From Streptomyces qaidamensis (lineage in GTDB: Bacteria; Actinomycetota; Actinomycetes; Streptomycetales; Streptomycetaceae), in assembly GCF_001611795.1 (NCBI RefSeq), contig NZ_CP015098.1, forward strand, positions 806,001 to 870,000: DNA of 64,000 nucleotides, given 5' to 3'. The notes beneath the pieces are model-generated. The model searched no databases and was not told the DNA's origin. It worked only from the letters and a program-made list of their open reading frames with translations. This document shows, piece after piece, positions 26,420 to 35,226 of the stretch. Position 1 is the stretch's first letter. Every line of letters begins with the position of its first letter. The translations under genes were made by a program, and so were the position numbers.

Positions 26420-27369
26420 GGCTGGATCTCTCCCTGCACCTCGCCGAAGATGACGACCTCGTCGCCGGGACGGACGGTGCGGATCCGCCGGACCCAGAGC
26501 ACGATGCCGTCCTGTGGGGCGCGGACCTCTTCCAGGGTGTTGCCGTAGTGGTCGACGATCTGGGCGATCAGGTCGCCTTCCTTGCAGTTGTCGCCCGGTT
26601 CGGCGTGGCCGAGGAAGAAGCCGCCCGCGGCGGACCGGGCGAAGGTGCCCGACACGGTCGTGTAGGTGTCGCGCAGCTCCGCGTCACCGTCGATCATGCC
26701 CAGTTGGCGCATGACGTTGCGGATCGAGTGCACGTGCAGAGCGACGTTCTGCTCGCGGTAGGTACCGCCGCCCGCCTCGATGGTGATGGCGGGCTTGCCG
26801 GCCGCGAGGGTGGGGTGGCGGACCGTGCCGCCCCACTTGCCGCCCTTCCAGACGAGTTCGTGTCCGGCGGCGAGGGCGAGGTCCGTCGCGAGTTCCTCGT
26901 AGCCGCCCTGGAGGATGACGAGCGGGGCTATCTCGCCGAAGGTGCCGCCGGTGTGCAGGTCGACCAGGGCGTCGATGGCCGGGACGACCTGCTCGACGAA
27001 GGTGGCGGCCAGGCGCAGGGAGTACGAGCCGTCCGCGTCGCCGGGGAAGATGCGGTTGAGGTTCAGGTAGTCGAGGCCGCTGGTGCGGGCCGCCGCCTCG
27101 AAGGCCGGGGTGTTCATGCACGGAATGCCGACGAGGGTGCCGCGCAGGGCGGCCGGGGCGATCGCGGCGAGGACGCGGCGGATGGCCTCCTGCCCGTCGT
27201 ATTCATCGCCGTGCACACCGGCGTCCACGCACAGGACGGGGCCGTCCTCGGTGCCGTTGACGACGATGAGCGGTATGCCGAGCTCCACGCCGTAGCTGCT
27301 GGTGCCGACCGGGATCAGACCCTGGGCGCGCTCGCCGGGGGCGACGGTCAGGGGGCCGATGGAGTACAT
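26416..27369 (-). CDS. AstE/aspartoacylase-family amidohydrolase (first copy)
   Basis: 317 aa from ATG 27369, chosen because GGAAAGGA precedes it; a GTG at 27396 would overlap the aminotransferase. Zinc ligands His and Glu in DAGVHGDEYDGQEAI and His in DLHTGG, catalytic Glu in TIEAGG. After residue about 240 a small barrel-sandwich domain follows (APQDGIVLWVRRIRTVRPGDEV). The family removes acyl groups from amino acids or diamines (succinylglutamate, N-acetyl-aspartate, N-acetyl-diaminobutyrate). In this operon it probably deacylates the imported compound. Confidence 0.85.
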   Translation of the reverse strand: MYSIGPLTVAPGERAQGLIPVGTSSYGVELGIPLIVVNGTEDGPVLCVDAGVHGDEYDGQEAIRRVLAAIAPAALRGTLVGIPCMNTPAFEAAARTSGLDYLNLNRIFPGDADGSYSLRLAATFVEQVVPAIDALVDLHTGGTFGEIAPLVILQGGYEELATDLALAAGHELVWKGGKWGGTVRHPTLAAGKPAITIEAGGGTYREQNVALHVHSIRNVMRQLGMIDGDAELRDTYTTVSGTFARSAAGGFFLGHAEPGDNCKEGDLIAQIVDHYGNTLEEVRAPQDGIVLWVRRIRTVRPGDEVVIFGEVQGEIQP

Positions 27370-27392
27370 GTCATTCCTTTCCAGAACATGGG

Positions 27393-28748
27393 TCACAGTC
27401 GGGCGGAGGCCTCGTCGAGGGTGTCCGCGATGATGTCGGCGATACGGTCCAGCAGCGCGCGGTCGCTGATCAGCGGGGGTGCTATCTGGACCAGTGGGGC
27501 GGCGCGGTTGTACACGCGGGCGAGCAGCCCGGCCTCGCGCAGCCGACGCGGGATCAGGTCGGCGACGAGCGCGGTGCGGGCGGTGTCGCTGAAGCCGCCG
27601 CCGTCGAGGTCGCCGACGAGTTCGAGGGCGTAGAAGAATCCGGCCCCCCGGACGTCGCCGACGATCGGCAGCTCACCCAATGAGGTCATGCGCCGGGCGA
27701 GGTGGCCCTGATGGCCGCGGACGTTCTCCAGGATCCGGTCCCGCTGCATGATGTCCAGGCTGCGCAGGGCGATGGCCGCGCTCAGCGGGTGACCGCTGAA
27801 GGTGTAGCCGTGGTTGAGGACCTCGCCAGGTCGGTTGATCACCTCGGCGACGTGGTCCGCGACCAGGGTCGCGCCCATGGGGGCGTAGCCGGCGGTGATG
27901 CCCTTGGCGACGGTGACGATGTCCGGGCGGGCGCCGTAGCACTCGCCGCCGAACCACTCCCCCAGCCGGCCGAAAGCGGTGATGACCTCGTCGGCGACCA
28001 GCAGGAAACCGTAGCGGTCGGCCAGCGCCCGCAGGCCCTGCCAGTAGCCCTCCGGCGGGGTGATGCAGCCGCCCCGGTTCTGCACCGGCTCGGCGATGAG
28101 CATGGCGACGCTCTCCGGTCCCGCGGCGAGGACCGTGGCCTCCACGTCGGCGAGCAGGTACGCGGTGAAGGCCGCGTCGTCGAGGGGCTGTTCCAGGTCG
28201 CTGCGGTTGGTGTTGGCGACGAAGTGGGTCTCCACTGCGGGCGGCCCGTACGGCTCGGTGAGGCCGGGGTCGTCGGTGAAGGACAGCGCCCCCAGGGTCA
28301 GTCCGTGGTAGGCGCCGCGCCGGGCGATGGCCTTGATGCGGCCCGCCTCACCGCGCAGGGTGTGGTACCTGCGGGCGATCTTCCAGGCGGTCTCCACGGC
28401 TTCGGCGCCGCCGCCGCTGAAGAAGACGTGCTCGATGCCGTCGGGGGCCAGGGCGGCCAGCCGCTCGGCGAGAGCCAGGCCGGTGGGGTGCGCGGAATCC
28501 GACCACAACGGGCTGTAGCACAGTTCGCGCAGTTGCTTCTGGGCCGCTTCGGCGATCTCGTCGGCGTAGGAGTAGCCGATCTGGCAGCAGTACAGCCCGG
28601 ACAAGCCGTCGATGAAGCGGTTGCCGGCCGTGTCGTCGACGTAGGGGCCCTCGCCGTGGCGCACGACGAAGAGGTCCTTGCCGGGCTTGGCGAGCGATCC
28701 GTTGGCGGTCATGTTCAGCAGCAGGTGCCGCTGAGCGGTGGCGGTCAT
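27393..28748 (-). CDS. Class-III omega-aminotransferase
   Basis: 451 aa. PLP lysine in TVAKGITAGYAPMGA; LVADEVITAFGRLGEWFG holds the Asp that binds the pyridine nitrogen, and FFSGGGAEAVETAWK the phosphate-binding turn. Related to putrescine/beta-alanine:pyruvate transaminases. It would move a terminal amino group to pyruvate or 2-oxoglutarate, giving the aldehyde for the dehydrogenase downstream. Overlaps the upstream permease gene by 4 bp. Confidence 0.92.
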   Translation of the reverse strand: MTATAQRHLLLNMTANGSLAKPGKDLFVVRHGEGPYVDDTAGNRFIDGLSGLYCCQIGYSYADEIAEAAQKQLRELCYSPLWSDSAHPTGLALAERLAALAPDGIEHVFFSGGGAEAVETAWKIARRYHTLRGEAGRIKAIARRGAYHGLTLGALSFTDDPGLTEPYGPPAVETHFVANTNRSDLEQPLDDAAFTAYLLADVEATVLAAGPESVAMLIAEPVQNRGGCITPPEGYWQGLRALADRYGFLLVADEVITAFGRLGEWFGGECYGARPDIVTVAKGITAGYAPMGATLVADHVAEVINRPGEVLNHGYTFSGHPLSAAIALRSLDIMQRDRILENVRGHQGHLARRMTSLGELPIVGDVRGAGFFYALELVGDLDGGGFSDTARTALVADLIPRRLREAGLLARVYNRAAPLVQIAPPLISDRALLDRIADIIADTLDEASARL

Positions 28749-29611
28749 ACGGCCTCACCTCCGGGGGCGGCGATCCCTGCCGTGTTCTCGACCGACAGCA
28801 GGGGCTCCTGCCGTCCGGAGCCGAGCCAGCGCACCAGGGCCACCAGGGCGAGGGCGAGGATCGCGAAGGCGATGAGGATCGCGCTGATCGCGGTGACGCT
28901 CGGGTCGATGTCGAAGGTCAGGGAGTTGTAGATCTGCACCGGCAGGGTGACGGTGTCGACCGAGGACAGGAACTGGGAGATGTAGAACTCGTCGAAGCTG
29001 GTGATGAAGGAGAAGATCGCCGCGGCGATCATGCCGGGGGCGGCCAGGGGGAAGGTGATCCGCCGGGCGATGGTCAGTCGGCCGGCACCCATACTGGCGG
29101 CGGCGTCCTCCAGCCGTTCGTCGATGCCGCGCAGGGTCGCCACCAGGATGAGCACCGCGATCGGCGAGGCCAGCACGGTGTGCCCCAGGGCGATCGCGAG
29201 CGGGCTGCCCAGCATCGAGGCCGGCTCGAACAGCAGGAACAGGCCCAGGGCGGTGACGATCTGCGGGATGAGCAGCGGTCCGAGGACCAGGGCGTAGACC
29301 GCGGAGCGCAGCGGCAGTTCGCTGCGGGTCAGCGCGGTCGCCGCGGTCACGCCGATGACCAGCGAGAACACGGTGCTCAAGGCGGCGACCAGGGCGCTCA
29401 GCGACAGCGCCGCCGGCCACTTGCTGCCGTCGGCGAACAACGACGTGTACCAGGTGAACGTCCACGCTTTGGGCGGGAACGCGGCGAACGCGTTGCTGCT
29501 GAAGGAGGTGACGATGATGACGACGATCGGCAGCGCCAGGAACAGCAGGATGACGGTGGCGACCGCGGTCAGGGTGATCCGCCCGGTGACGGTTCTGCGC
29601 AGCTCCATCAT
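28745..29611 (-). CDS. ABC permease, PotC type
   Basis: 288 aa from ATG 29611 (ATGA overlap with the upstream permease); a much longer frame upstream is an artefact. Six helices; EAA-type loop RLEDAAASMGAGRLTIARRITFPLAAPGM. Belongs to the polyamine/opine/iron-type importers rather than the sugar type. Confidence 0.9.
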   Translation of the reverse strand: MMELRRTVTGRITLTAVATVILLFLALPIVVIIVTSFSSNAFAAFPPKAWTFTWYTSLFADGSKWPAALSLSALVAALSTVFSLVIGVTAATALTRSELPLRSAVYALVLGPLLIPQIVTALGLFLLFEPASMLGSPLAIALGHTVLASPIAVLILVATLRGIDERLEDAAASMGAGRLTIARRITFPLAAPGMIAAAIFSFITSFDEFYISQFLSSVDTVTLPVQIYNSLTFDIDPSVTAISAILIAFAILALALVALVRWLGSGRQEPLLSVENTAGIAAPGGEAV

Positions 29612-30504
29612 GACGCGCTCCTCTTCTTCCGGCTCGCGCCGAGGGAGGTGATGAGCTTGACCAGCAGCAACCCGGCGAAGGTGAGCAGCAGCAGGATCAC
29701 GCCCTCGGCAGCCGCGCCGTTCCACTGGTTCTGCTTCATCACTTGCTGGTTGATGAGGGAGGCGATCATCGTCTGCTGCGGGCCGCCCATCAGGGCCGGG
29801 GTGATGTAGTAGCCCAGCGAGAGGATGAAGCTGAGCAGTCCGGCACTGGCCAGGCCGGGAGCGACCAGCGGCAGGTAGACCCGGCGGAAGATCGTCACAC
29901 GCCCGGCGCCCATGCTGGCCGCGGCGGCCAGCAGGCGGCGGTCCACGCCGCGCATCACTCCGTACAGCAGCAGCACCGTGTAGGGGAGCATCACGGAGGT
30001 GGTGCCGATGACCACGCCGATCTCGTTGTAGAGCAGCTGGAACGGCGCCCCGGGGACCCACAGTTTGGCCATGGCCTCGTTCACCAGGCCCTTGTCACCG
30101 AGCAGGATGATCCAGCCATAGGTGCGCACGAGAGCGCTGATGAAGTGCGGGACGACCACGATCAGCATCGCCACGCCCGCCCACAAGGGTTTCAGCCGCG
30201 AGATCGCGTTGGCCAGGATGAACCCGAAGACGAGGCTGAACAGCGCCGTCTCCGCGGAGATCCGCAGCGTCGTGAACAGCACGGAGAGGTTGACGCCCGT
30301 CAGCGCGTCGACGTACCACTGCAGGGTCAGGGAGCCGTCGGTGTTCTTCAGGCTGAGGAAGAGCGTGCTGAGGATCGGGTAGACGAACAGCACCAGCAGA
30401 TAGACGACGACCGGCAGCGCGTAGAGGATGCCGGCCCTTGTTCTGCGGGAGGCCAGCAGCTTGCGCGGACGGGCGGGGGCGTTGGCGGTCAGTGTGGCGG
30501 CCAT
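29608..30504 (-). CDS. ABC permease, PotB type
   Basis: 298 aa, six membrane helices, coupling loop RLLAAAASMGAGRVTIFRRVYLPLVAPGL. Begins 3 bp after the ATPase stop. With the PotC-type partner it forms the membrane channel of the amine importer. Confidence 0.9.
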   Translation of the reverse strand: MAATLTANAPARPRKLLASRRTRAGILYALPVVVYLLVLFVYPILSTLFLSLKNTDGSLTLQWYVDALTGVNLSVLFTTLRISAETALFSLVFGFILANAISRLKPLWAGVAMLIVVVPHFISALVRTYGWIILLGDKGLVNEAMAKLWVPGAPFQLLYNEIGVVIGTTSVMLPYTVLLLYGVMRGVDRRLLAAAASMGAGRVTIFRRVYLPLVAPGLASAGLLSFILSLGYYITPALMGGPQQTMIASLINQQVMKQNQWNGAAAEGVILLLLTFAGLLLVKLITSLGASRKKRSAS

Positions 30505-30507
30505 GGC

Positions 30508-31647
30508 TCACCCGCCCTGTTCGACGGGGAAGAGGTTGACGTCCTCGGGGTCGACGGTGAGACCGATCCGCTCGCCTGCGACGGGCCCGCGGCCGGCCGG
30601 TACTTCGAGGCGGATCAGCGGCGCGTCACCGCCGTCGATGCGTACGCCGGCGCGGACCAGGGTGCCGACGTACGTGGCGGTCTCGACCGTGCCGGTACAG
30701 AAACCGTCGTCCGGGGCGCAGGCGCGCAGCCGGCCCGGCTGGACGGCGGCCTTGACCGGGGTGCCGGAGGCCAATGCGTGGCGTCGTGCCTTCAGCAGGC
30801 CGCCGGACTGGTCGAGGCGGACCACGGTGTGCTCATCGGTGCTCTGCAGCACGCGGCCGGGCAGGAAGTTCGCCGCACCGAGGAAGTCCGCGACGAACGG
30901 GGTCCTCGGCCGCTCGAACAACTCGCGCGGCGTGTCGAACTGCTCGATCAGGCCGTTGCGCATCACCGCGATCCGGTCCGACAGGACCAGCGCCTCCTCC
31001 TGATCGTGCGTCACATAGATGACGGTCAGGCCGAGTTCCTGCTGGATGGCCTTGATCTCGATCTGGAGCTGGTCGCGCAGCTTCTTGTCCAGGGCGCCGA
31101 GCGGCTCGTCCATGAGGATCACCGGCGGCCGGTAGACCAGTGCGCGGCACAGGGCGACGCGCTGCTGCTGTCCGCCGGACAGCTCGCGGGGGCGGCGGCC
31201 GCCGAAGCCGGACAGGCCGGCGATCTCCAGGGTCTCCCCCACCCGCCGGCGGATCTCGTCCTTCGGCACACCGCGCAGAGTGAGCGGGAAAGCGACGTTC
31301 TCGCTGACCGTCATGTGCGGGAAGAGCAGGTACTGCTGGAACACGAAGCCGAGGTTGCGCTTCTGCGGAGCGAGCCGGGTGACGTCGCGGTCCCCGACGG
31401 TGATGGTGCCGGAGTCGGGTTCGCAGAACCCGGCGATCATCATGAGGGTCGTGGTCTTGCCCGACCCGGAGGCGCCGAGGAAGGTGACGAACTCCCCGGC
31501 GGCGATCTCCATGGACGCCTCGTCGACGGCGACGACGTCCCCGTACGTCTTGCGCAGGGCCACCACCGACAGCGGTTTGCCGGTCGCGGTGGGCAGCTTG
31601 CCACCGGCCACCTCGACGGATGGCGCGACTACACCGAATTCAGCCAC
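30508..31647 (-). CDS. ABC importer ATPase, PotA type
   Basis: 379 aa from GTG 31647, overlapping the binding-protein stop by 8 bp; earlier starts would extend into that gene. Walker A GASGSGKTT, signature ELSGGQQQR, Walker B VILMDEPLGALD, H-loop VTHDQEE. A C-terminal TOBE domain (about 290-379) marks the PotA/FbpC/UgpC group. Unlike the galactan importer this system carries its own ATPase. Confidence 0.93.
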   Translation of the reverse strand: MAEFGVVAPSVEVAGGKLPTATGKPLSVVALRKTYGDVVAVDEASMEIAAGEFVTFLGASGSGKTTTLMMIAGFCEPDSGTITVGDRDVTRLAPQKRNLGFVFQQYLLFPHMTVSENVAFPLTLRGVPKDEIRRRVGETLEIAGLSGFGGRRPRELSGGQQQRVALCRALVYRPPVILMDEPLGALDKKLRDQLQIEIKAIQQELGLTVIYVTHDQEEALVLSDRIAVMRNGLIEQFDTPRELFERPRTPFVADFLGAANFLPGRVLQSTDEHTVVRLDQSGGLLKARRHALASGTPVKAAVQPGRLRACAPDDGFCTGTVETATYVGTLVRAGVRIDGGDAPLIRLEVPAGRGPVAGERIGLTVDPEDVNLFPVEQGG

Positions 31648-32743
31648 GAGCCCACTCCAACCAGCGCTTGGTGACGGTCGCTTCGTTCTTGATCCACCAG
31701 TTGATGTCCGCGTCGAAGCCCTTGTCGTAGTACTGCGGCGCACCGGCGAGAGCGTTGCGCTCCTCCTTGGTGAGCTTCTGGTAGGCCACCGGGGAGGACG
31801 GGTTCGACGGGAAGGTCTTCGCCAGGCGGGCCTGGACCTCGGGCTGCAGCGCGTAGTCCATGAGCCGGTAGGCGGCGTCCACGTGGGCGGCGCCCTTGGC
31901 GATGCCGTAGCCCTGGAACTGACGGCGCATGCCGTTGAGCTGCCGCGCGACCGGGACGCCCTGCTTCTGCAGGTCGGCGATCCGGCCGTCCCAGACGGTG
32001 GACATGGTCACCTCCTGGCGGCTGAGGAGCACACCGGGGAGCGGGCCGCTGTCCCAGAACTTCTTGATGTCGGAGCGGAGCCGGGTCAGTACCTTGAAGG
32101 CGCGGTCCAGGTCGAGCGGGTACAGCTTGTCCATCGGGACGCCGTCGGCCAGCAGCGCGAACTCCAGCTCGGGCAGGTCGGCGTCCGGGTTGCACATCGA
32201 GCGGCTGCCCTTGAACCCCTTGGTGTCCCAGAAGTCCGCCCACGACTGCGGCTTGCGGCCGTCGAAGGCGTCGGTGCGGTAGGCCATGCACTGGCCGTAG
32301 AAGCTGTTGCCGACGGCGTGGCCGGTGATCTGGTTGTCGGGGATCCTGGCGCTCTTCAGGCTCTTGATCCGTTCGGTGTCCAGCTCCTCCAGGGCGTCCT
32401 GGGCCACGAACTTGAGGTGGTCCATCATCGAGTTGTTGATGAGGTCGAACTGGGGCCGGCCCTGCTTGATCTGGGCCAGCATCTGGGTGCCCTGGAGGTT
32501 GACGACCTGGACGCCGATGCCGGTCTCCCGGGTGAACGGCGTGTAGACCGCCTTCTGGAGGGCTTCGCCGTAGGTACCGCCGCTGTCGCGGACGACCACC
32601 GACTTGCCGCCGGCCTTGCCGCCGCCGGACGAGGCGCGGCTGGTGCCGGTGCCGCAGGCGGCGAGGGAGGGCAGGGCGGCGAGAGCGGCGATGCCGCCTG
32701 CTCCGCGCAGGAGCGCTCTGCGGCCGATTGCTGGATCACTCAT
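31640..32743 (-). CDS. PotD-like substrate-binding lipoprotein
   Basis: 367 aa. Twin-arginine leader GRRALLRG, then lipobox LAAC, so probably Tat-exported and lipid-anchored. The mature part is a family-1/PotD-type binding protein (VVVRDSGGTYGEALQKAVYTPF, KQGRPQFDLINNSMMDHL, YRLMDYALQPEVQARLA). This subgroup binds polyamines, opines or related amines. The enzyme set next to it argues for an N-acylated amine or amino acid. Confidence 0.88.
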   Translation of the reverse strand: MSDPAIGRRALLRGAGGIAALAALPSLAACGTGTSRASSGGGKAGGKSVVVRDSGGTYGEALQKAVYTPFTRETGIGVQVVNLQGTQMLAQIKQGRPQFDLINNSMMDHLKFVAQDALEELDTERIKSLKSARIPDNQITGHAVGNSFYGQCMAYRTDAFDGRKPQSWADFWDTKGFKGSRSMCNPDADLPELEFALLADGVPMDKLYPLDLDRAFKVLTRLRSDIKKFWDSGPLPGVLLSRQEVTMSTVWDGRIADLQKQGVPVARQLNGMRRQFQGYGIAKGAAHVDAAYRLMDYALQPEVQARLAKTFPSNPSSPVAYQKLTKEERNALAGAPQYYDKGFDADINWWIKNEATVTKRWLEWARG

Positions 32744-32829
32744 GACAAATCTCCTGAACTGGCGCGTGGAGGGCCGGATGAGCGGGGGGTGAGGGGGGGG
32801 GATCGGAAGGTTGGTCGGGAGGAGGCCGG
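32744..32829 (-). other. 86-bp gap with a long C-tract on the transcribed strand
   Basis: The only sizeable gap within the amine operon. On the plus strand it shows a G6 run followed by a G9 run (about 32,783-32,801). It may carry an internal signal, or simply mark a slippage-prone site; no hairpin seen. Confidence 0.4.
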
Positions 32830-33801
32830 TCAGTCGCTGGGCTGGGCGATGGCGGCGAGTTCCGCACCGGGGGCGACGGTGAGACCGTTCATGCCGTAGA
32901 GGATCCGGCCGGTGGCCGGGGAGGTGACCTTGTGTTCGCTGCCGTCGGCCGGGTCGATGACGCGGCCGATGGTCTGGCCCTCGCTCACCTCGTCGCCGGT
33001 GACGGCGTCCGGGTACCAGAGGCCGGTGGCCGGGGAGACCACCGAGCCGGTCCAGACCCAGTCGCGTGGGGGCACGGCCACGGGTGCGGTGTGCTGCGGC
33101 TCTGCGACGACCCCGAGGTGGTGCAGCATGCGGTACAGGCCGTCGAGCAGGGTCCGGGTCTGCTCGGGGTGGCGTTCGCCGAGCCGGCCGGTCTCGACGA
33201 GGATGGCCGGGATGCCCAGCCGGGCGGCCGCGGCGTGGCTGTTGCCCCCCTCGGCGTTGCGGCCGAACAGGACCCGCTCGTAGCCGACGGAGTGGGCCAG
33301 CGCCCGTGTCCTGGCGTCGAGTTCCGCGTCGGAGGTCAGCCGGTAGCCCACGAAGTCGAGCAGGGTCTCGTCGATGCCGCCGCTGTGCAGGTCCGCGTAG
33401 GCGTCGGCGCCGGCGATGACGTTCTCGAAGAGCCAGGCGGCCAGGCGCTCGGTGGGGCCTCCTTCCCGGTCGCCGGGGAAGACGCGGTTGATGTTGACGT
33501 CGTCCAGCGGGGACTTGCCCAGGCGGCCGTCGTACACCGCCGGCGGGTTGGCCACCGGGCAGATCACCACCTGGCCGCCCACGTCGTCCGGGTCCAGGAT
33601 TCCGCCGAGCCGGGTGGCCGCGTCGACGCCGACGAACTCGCCGCCGTGGACACCGCCGGTGATGACGACCCGGGGGCCGGGACGGGAGCCGTTGACGAGG
33701 ACCAGGGGGATCTCGACGGTCGTGATGCCGAGGTCCACGGGGATCGTGCCCCGGGTCTTGCGGCCCGGTTCGGCCCTCAGCGCTCCGATGGTCAGTGTCA
33801 T
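32830..33801 (-). CDS. AstE/aspartoacylase-family amidohydrolase (second copy)
   Basis: 323 aa. Zinc ligands in TGGVHGGEFVGVDAA and ADLHSGG, catalytic Glu in ILVETGRLG, and NINRVFPGD for substrate binding. A C-terminal barrel-sandwich domain follows (SPATGLWYPDAVTGDEVSEGQ). Clearly a paralogue of the copy at 26,416 but with different surrounding residues, so the two may deacylate different acyl-amines or successive positions. Co-directional, 12 bp after the sarcosine-oxidase-like gene. Confidence 0.85.
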   Translation of the reverse strand: MTLTIGALRAEPGRKTRGTIPVDLGITTVEIPLVLVNGSRPGPRVVITGGVHGGEFVGVDAATRLGGILDPDDVGGQVVICPVANPPAVYDGRLGKSPLDDVNINRVFPGDREGGPTERLAAWLFENVIAGADAYADLHSGGIDETLLDFVGYRLTSDAELDARTRALAHSVGYERVLFGRNAEGGNSHAAAARLGIPAILVETGRLGERHPEQTRTLLDGLYRMLHHLGVVAEPQHTAPVAVPPRDWVWTGSVVSPATGLWYPDAVTGDEVSEGQTIGRVIDPADGSEHKVTSPATGRILYGMNGLTVAPGAELAAIAQPSD

Positions 33802-33813
33802 GTCGTACCTCGT

Positions 33814-34950
33814 TCAGGCCGCGGTGCGGCTGTGGGTGCTGATGAAGTCGATCGGCTGGGAGGTGCGGCCCTCCAGGGCGAGGTCGGCGGCGATGTCACC
33901 GAAGGCCGGCGACAGCTTGAAGCCGTGACCGGAGAACCCGGCGAGCAGTACGACGTCGTCGGCGCCGGGCAGCGAGCCGATCAGCGGGCGGCTGCTCTCG
34001 GTGTAGCCCTCCATGTAGACGGCCAGGCGGGTCGGGTCCGGGTGCAGGTCGGGCATGTGGCGGCGGATCAGCTCGGTGAAGATCTCCAGTTCCTCCGGCC
34101 GGACGGTGCGGTCCAGCGCGTTGGGGTCGCCCGCGGGCTCGTGCAGGGCGCGGGACAGGCCGAGCTTGACGGAGACGCCGTCCGGTGAGGGCAGTCCGTA
34201 GCAGTGCGTGGGAGCCGTGCGGATGAAGGCGGGGCGCTCCTCACCGAACCAGGCGTCAGTGGTGGGCACGTACCAGGCGCTGATGAGACGGCGGATGTCC
34301 ACCTCCCACGGCAGGTCGGGCAGCAGGTCGTTCACCCAGGGGCCGACGGTGACGACGGCGGTGTCGAAGCGCTCGCTGCCGGCGTCGGTGCGGATCTCCA
34401 CCCCGTTCGCGAGGGGGACGATCTCACGGACCGGGGTGTAGCGGTGGATACGGGCGCCCAGCTGCTCGGCGCGGCGGGCGGCGGTCTGGACGGTCAGCTC
34501 GGGCCGGATGAAGCCGGCACGGCGGTCCAGTACGGCCGCGTCACCGTCCTGCAGCCGGTGCTGCGGGAAGCGCTTGGCCATCGCCTCGGCGTCGAGCGCC
34601 TCGTGGTCGAGTCCGTGCTCGGCGATGGAGTGGAGGACGGTGGCCATCTGCTGGTGCTCGGTGGGCCCCATCAGCAGGCAGCCGGTCAGGCGGCGCAGCT
34701 CGCGGCCGGTCTCCTGCTGGAGCTGCTCCCACAGCGAGTCGGCGTGCTTGAGCAGCGGGACGTACCGGGAGTCCTCGAAGTGCGCGCTGCGGAAGATCCG
34801 GCTCTCGCCGCCGGCCGCGCTGCGGTCGTGACCAGGGGCGAAGCGGTCGTAGGCGACGACTTCCGCGCCACGGGCGGCGAGCCGCCAGGCGGCCTGACTG
34901 CCCATCGTTCCCACGCCGACGACGGCGACGCGCTTCCTGGCAGCTGACAC
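33814..34950 (-). CDS. Sarcosine/N-methyltryptophan-oxidase-like flavoenzyme
   Basis: 378 aa. Rossmann motif VAVVGVGTMGSQAAWRLAARGAEV and the SRIFRSAHFED block of the MSOX/NMTO family; C-terminal LLAGFSGHGFKLSPAFGDIAADL. In true MSOX the FAD is held covalently by a Cys in a G-C-x-Y-T motif; here the same place reads YMEGYTES with no Cys, so FAD is probably non-covalent and the substrate may differ. First gene of the 12-gene operon and divergent from the IclR genes. It would demethylate or oxidise a secondary amine to an aldehyde plus amine. Confidence 0.88.
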   Translation of the reverse strand: MSAARKRVAVVGVGTMGSQAAWRLAARGAEVVAYDRFAPGHDRSAAGGESRIFRSAHFEDSRYVPLLKHADSLWEQLQQETGRELRRLTGCLLMGPTEHQQMATVLHSIAEHGLDHEALDAEAMAKRFPQHRLQDGDAAVLDRRAGFIRPELTVQTAARRAEQLGARIHRYTPVREIVPLANGVEIRTDAGSERFDTAVVTVGPWVNDLLPDLPWEVDIRRLISAWYVPTTDAWFGEERPAFIRTAPTHCYGLPSPDGVSVKLGLSRALHEPAGDPNALDRTVRPEELEIFTELIRRHMPDLHPDPTRLAVYMEGYTESSRPLIGSLPGADDVVLLAGFSGHGFKLSPAFGDIAADLALEGRTSQPIDFISTHSRTAA

Positions 34951-35115
34951 GGGGCTTTCCTTTCGTATCGCAGGGGCGCATGCTGAGCCCCTGCGTGAGG
35001 CTGTTCGATTCGAGGGTGTCTGGGCGGCGATCGGGCCCTTCGGGGCCCTCCGACTGCATTCGCCCGGTTCTCGGAGTCCGGCTCACATCTTCCGGCGGAT
35101 CTCCCGGAGAGCCGT

Positions 35116-35150
35116 GCCACATTGTGGAATGCTGTGCTAGAATCTGGCAC
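35116..35150 (+). promoter_or_regulatory. Promoter/operator element of IclR gene 1
   Basis: A 35-bp element starting GCCACATTGTGGAATGC and ending TAGAATCTGGCAC. TAGAAT (35138-35143) is a good -10. Outer GTGCCA (35114-35119) and TGGCAC (35145-35150) are inverted. It matches the element in front of the second IclR gene at 29 of 35 positions and lies about 77 bp before the start, in the divergent region shared with the amine operon. Confidence 0.7.
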
Positions 35151-35226
35151 AGAGAATGACAGCGGCTCCGGAGGGAGTCAAGAGGGTGTCCACAAGAGAT
35201 TCCGAGGATTAACAGGGGGAAACCGG

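Noticed and set aside
32783..32801. G-quadruplex promoter element
   Set aside because: Only two G-runs are present, within an operon gap; not enough for a four-tract quadruplex.
21980..34950. Ectoine degradation operon
   Set aside because: AstE-type deacylases, a transaminase and a dehydrogenase fit in part, but the M24-type ectoine hydrolase (DoeA/EutD) is missing and a HAD dehalogenase and two amine oxidases are extra.
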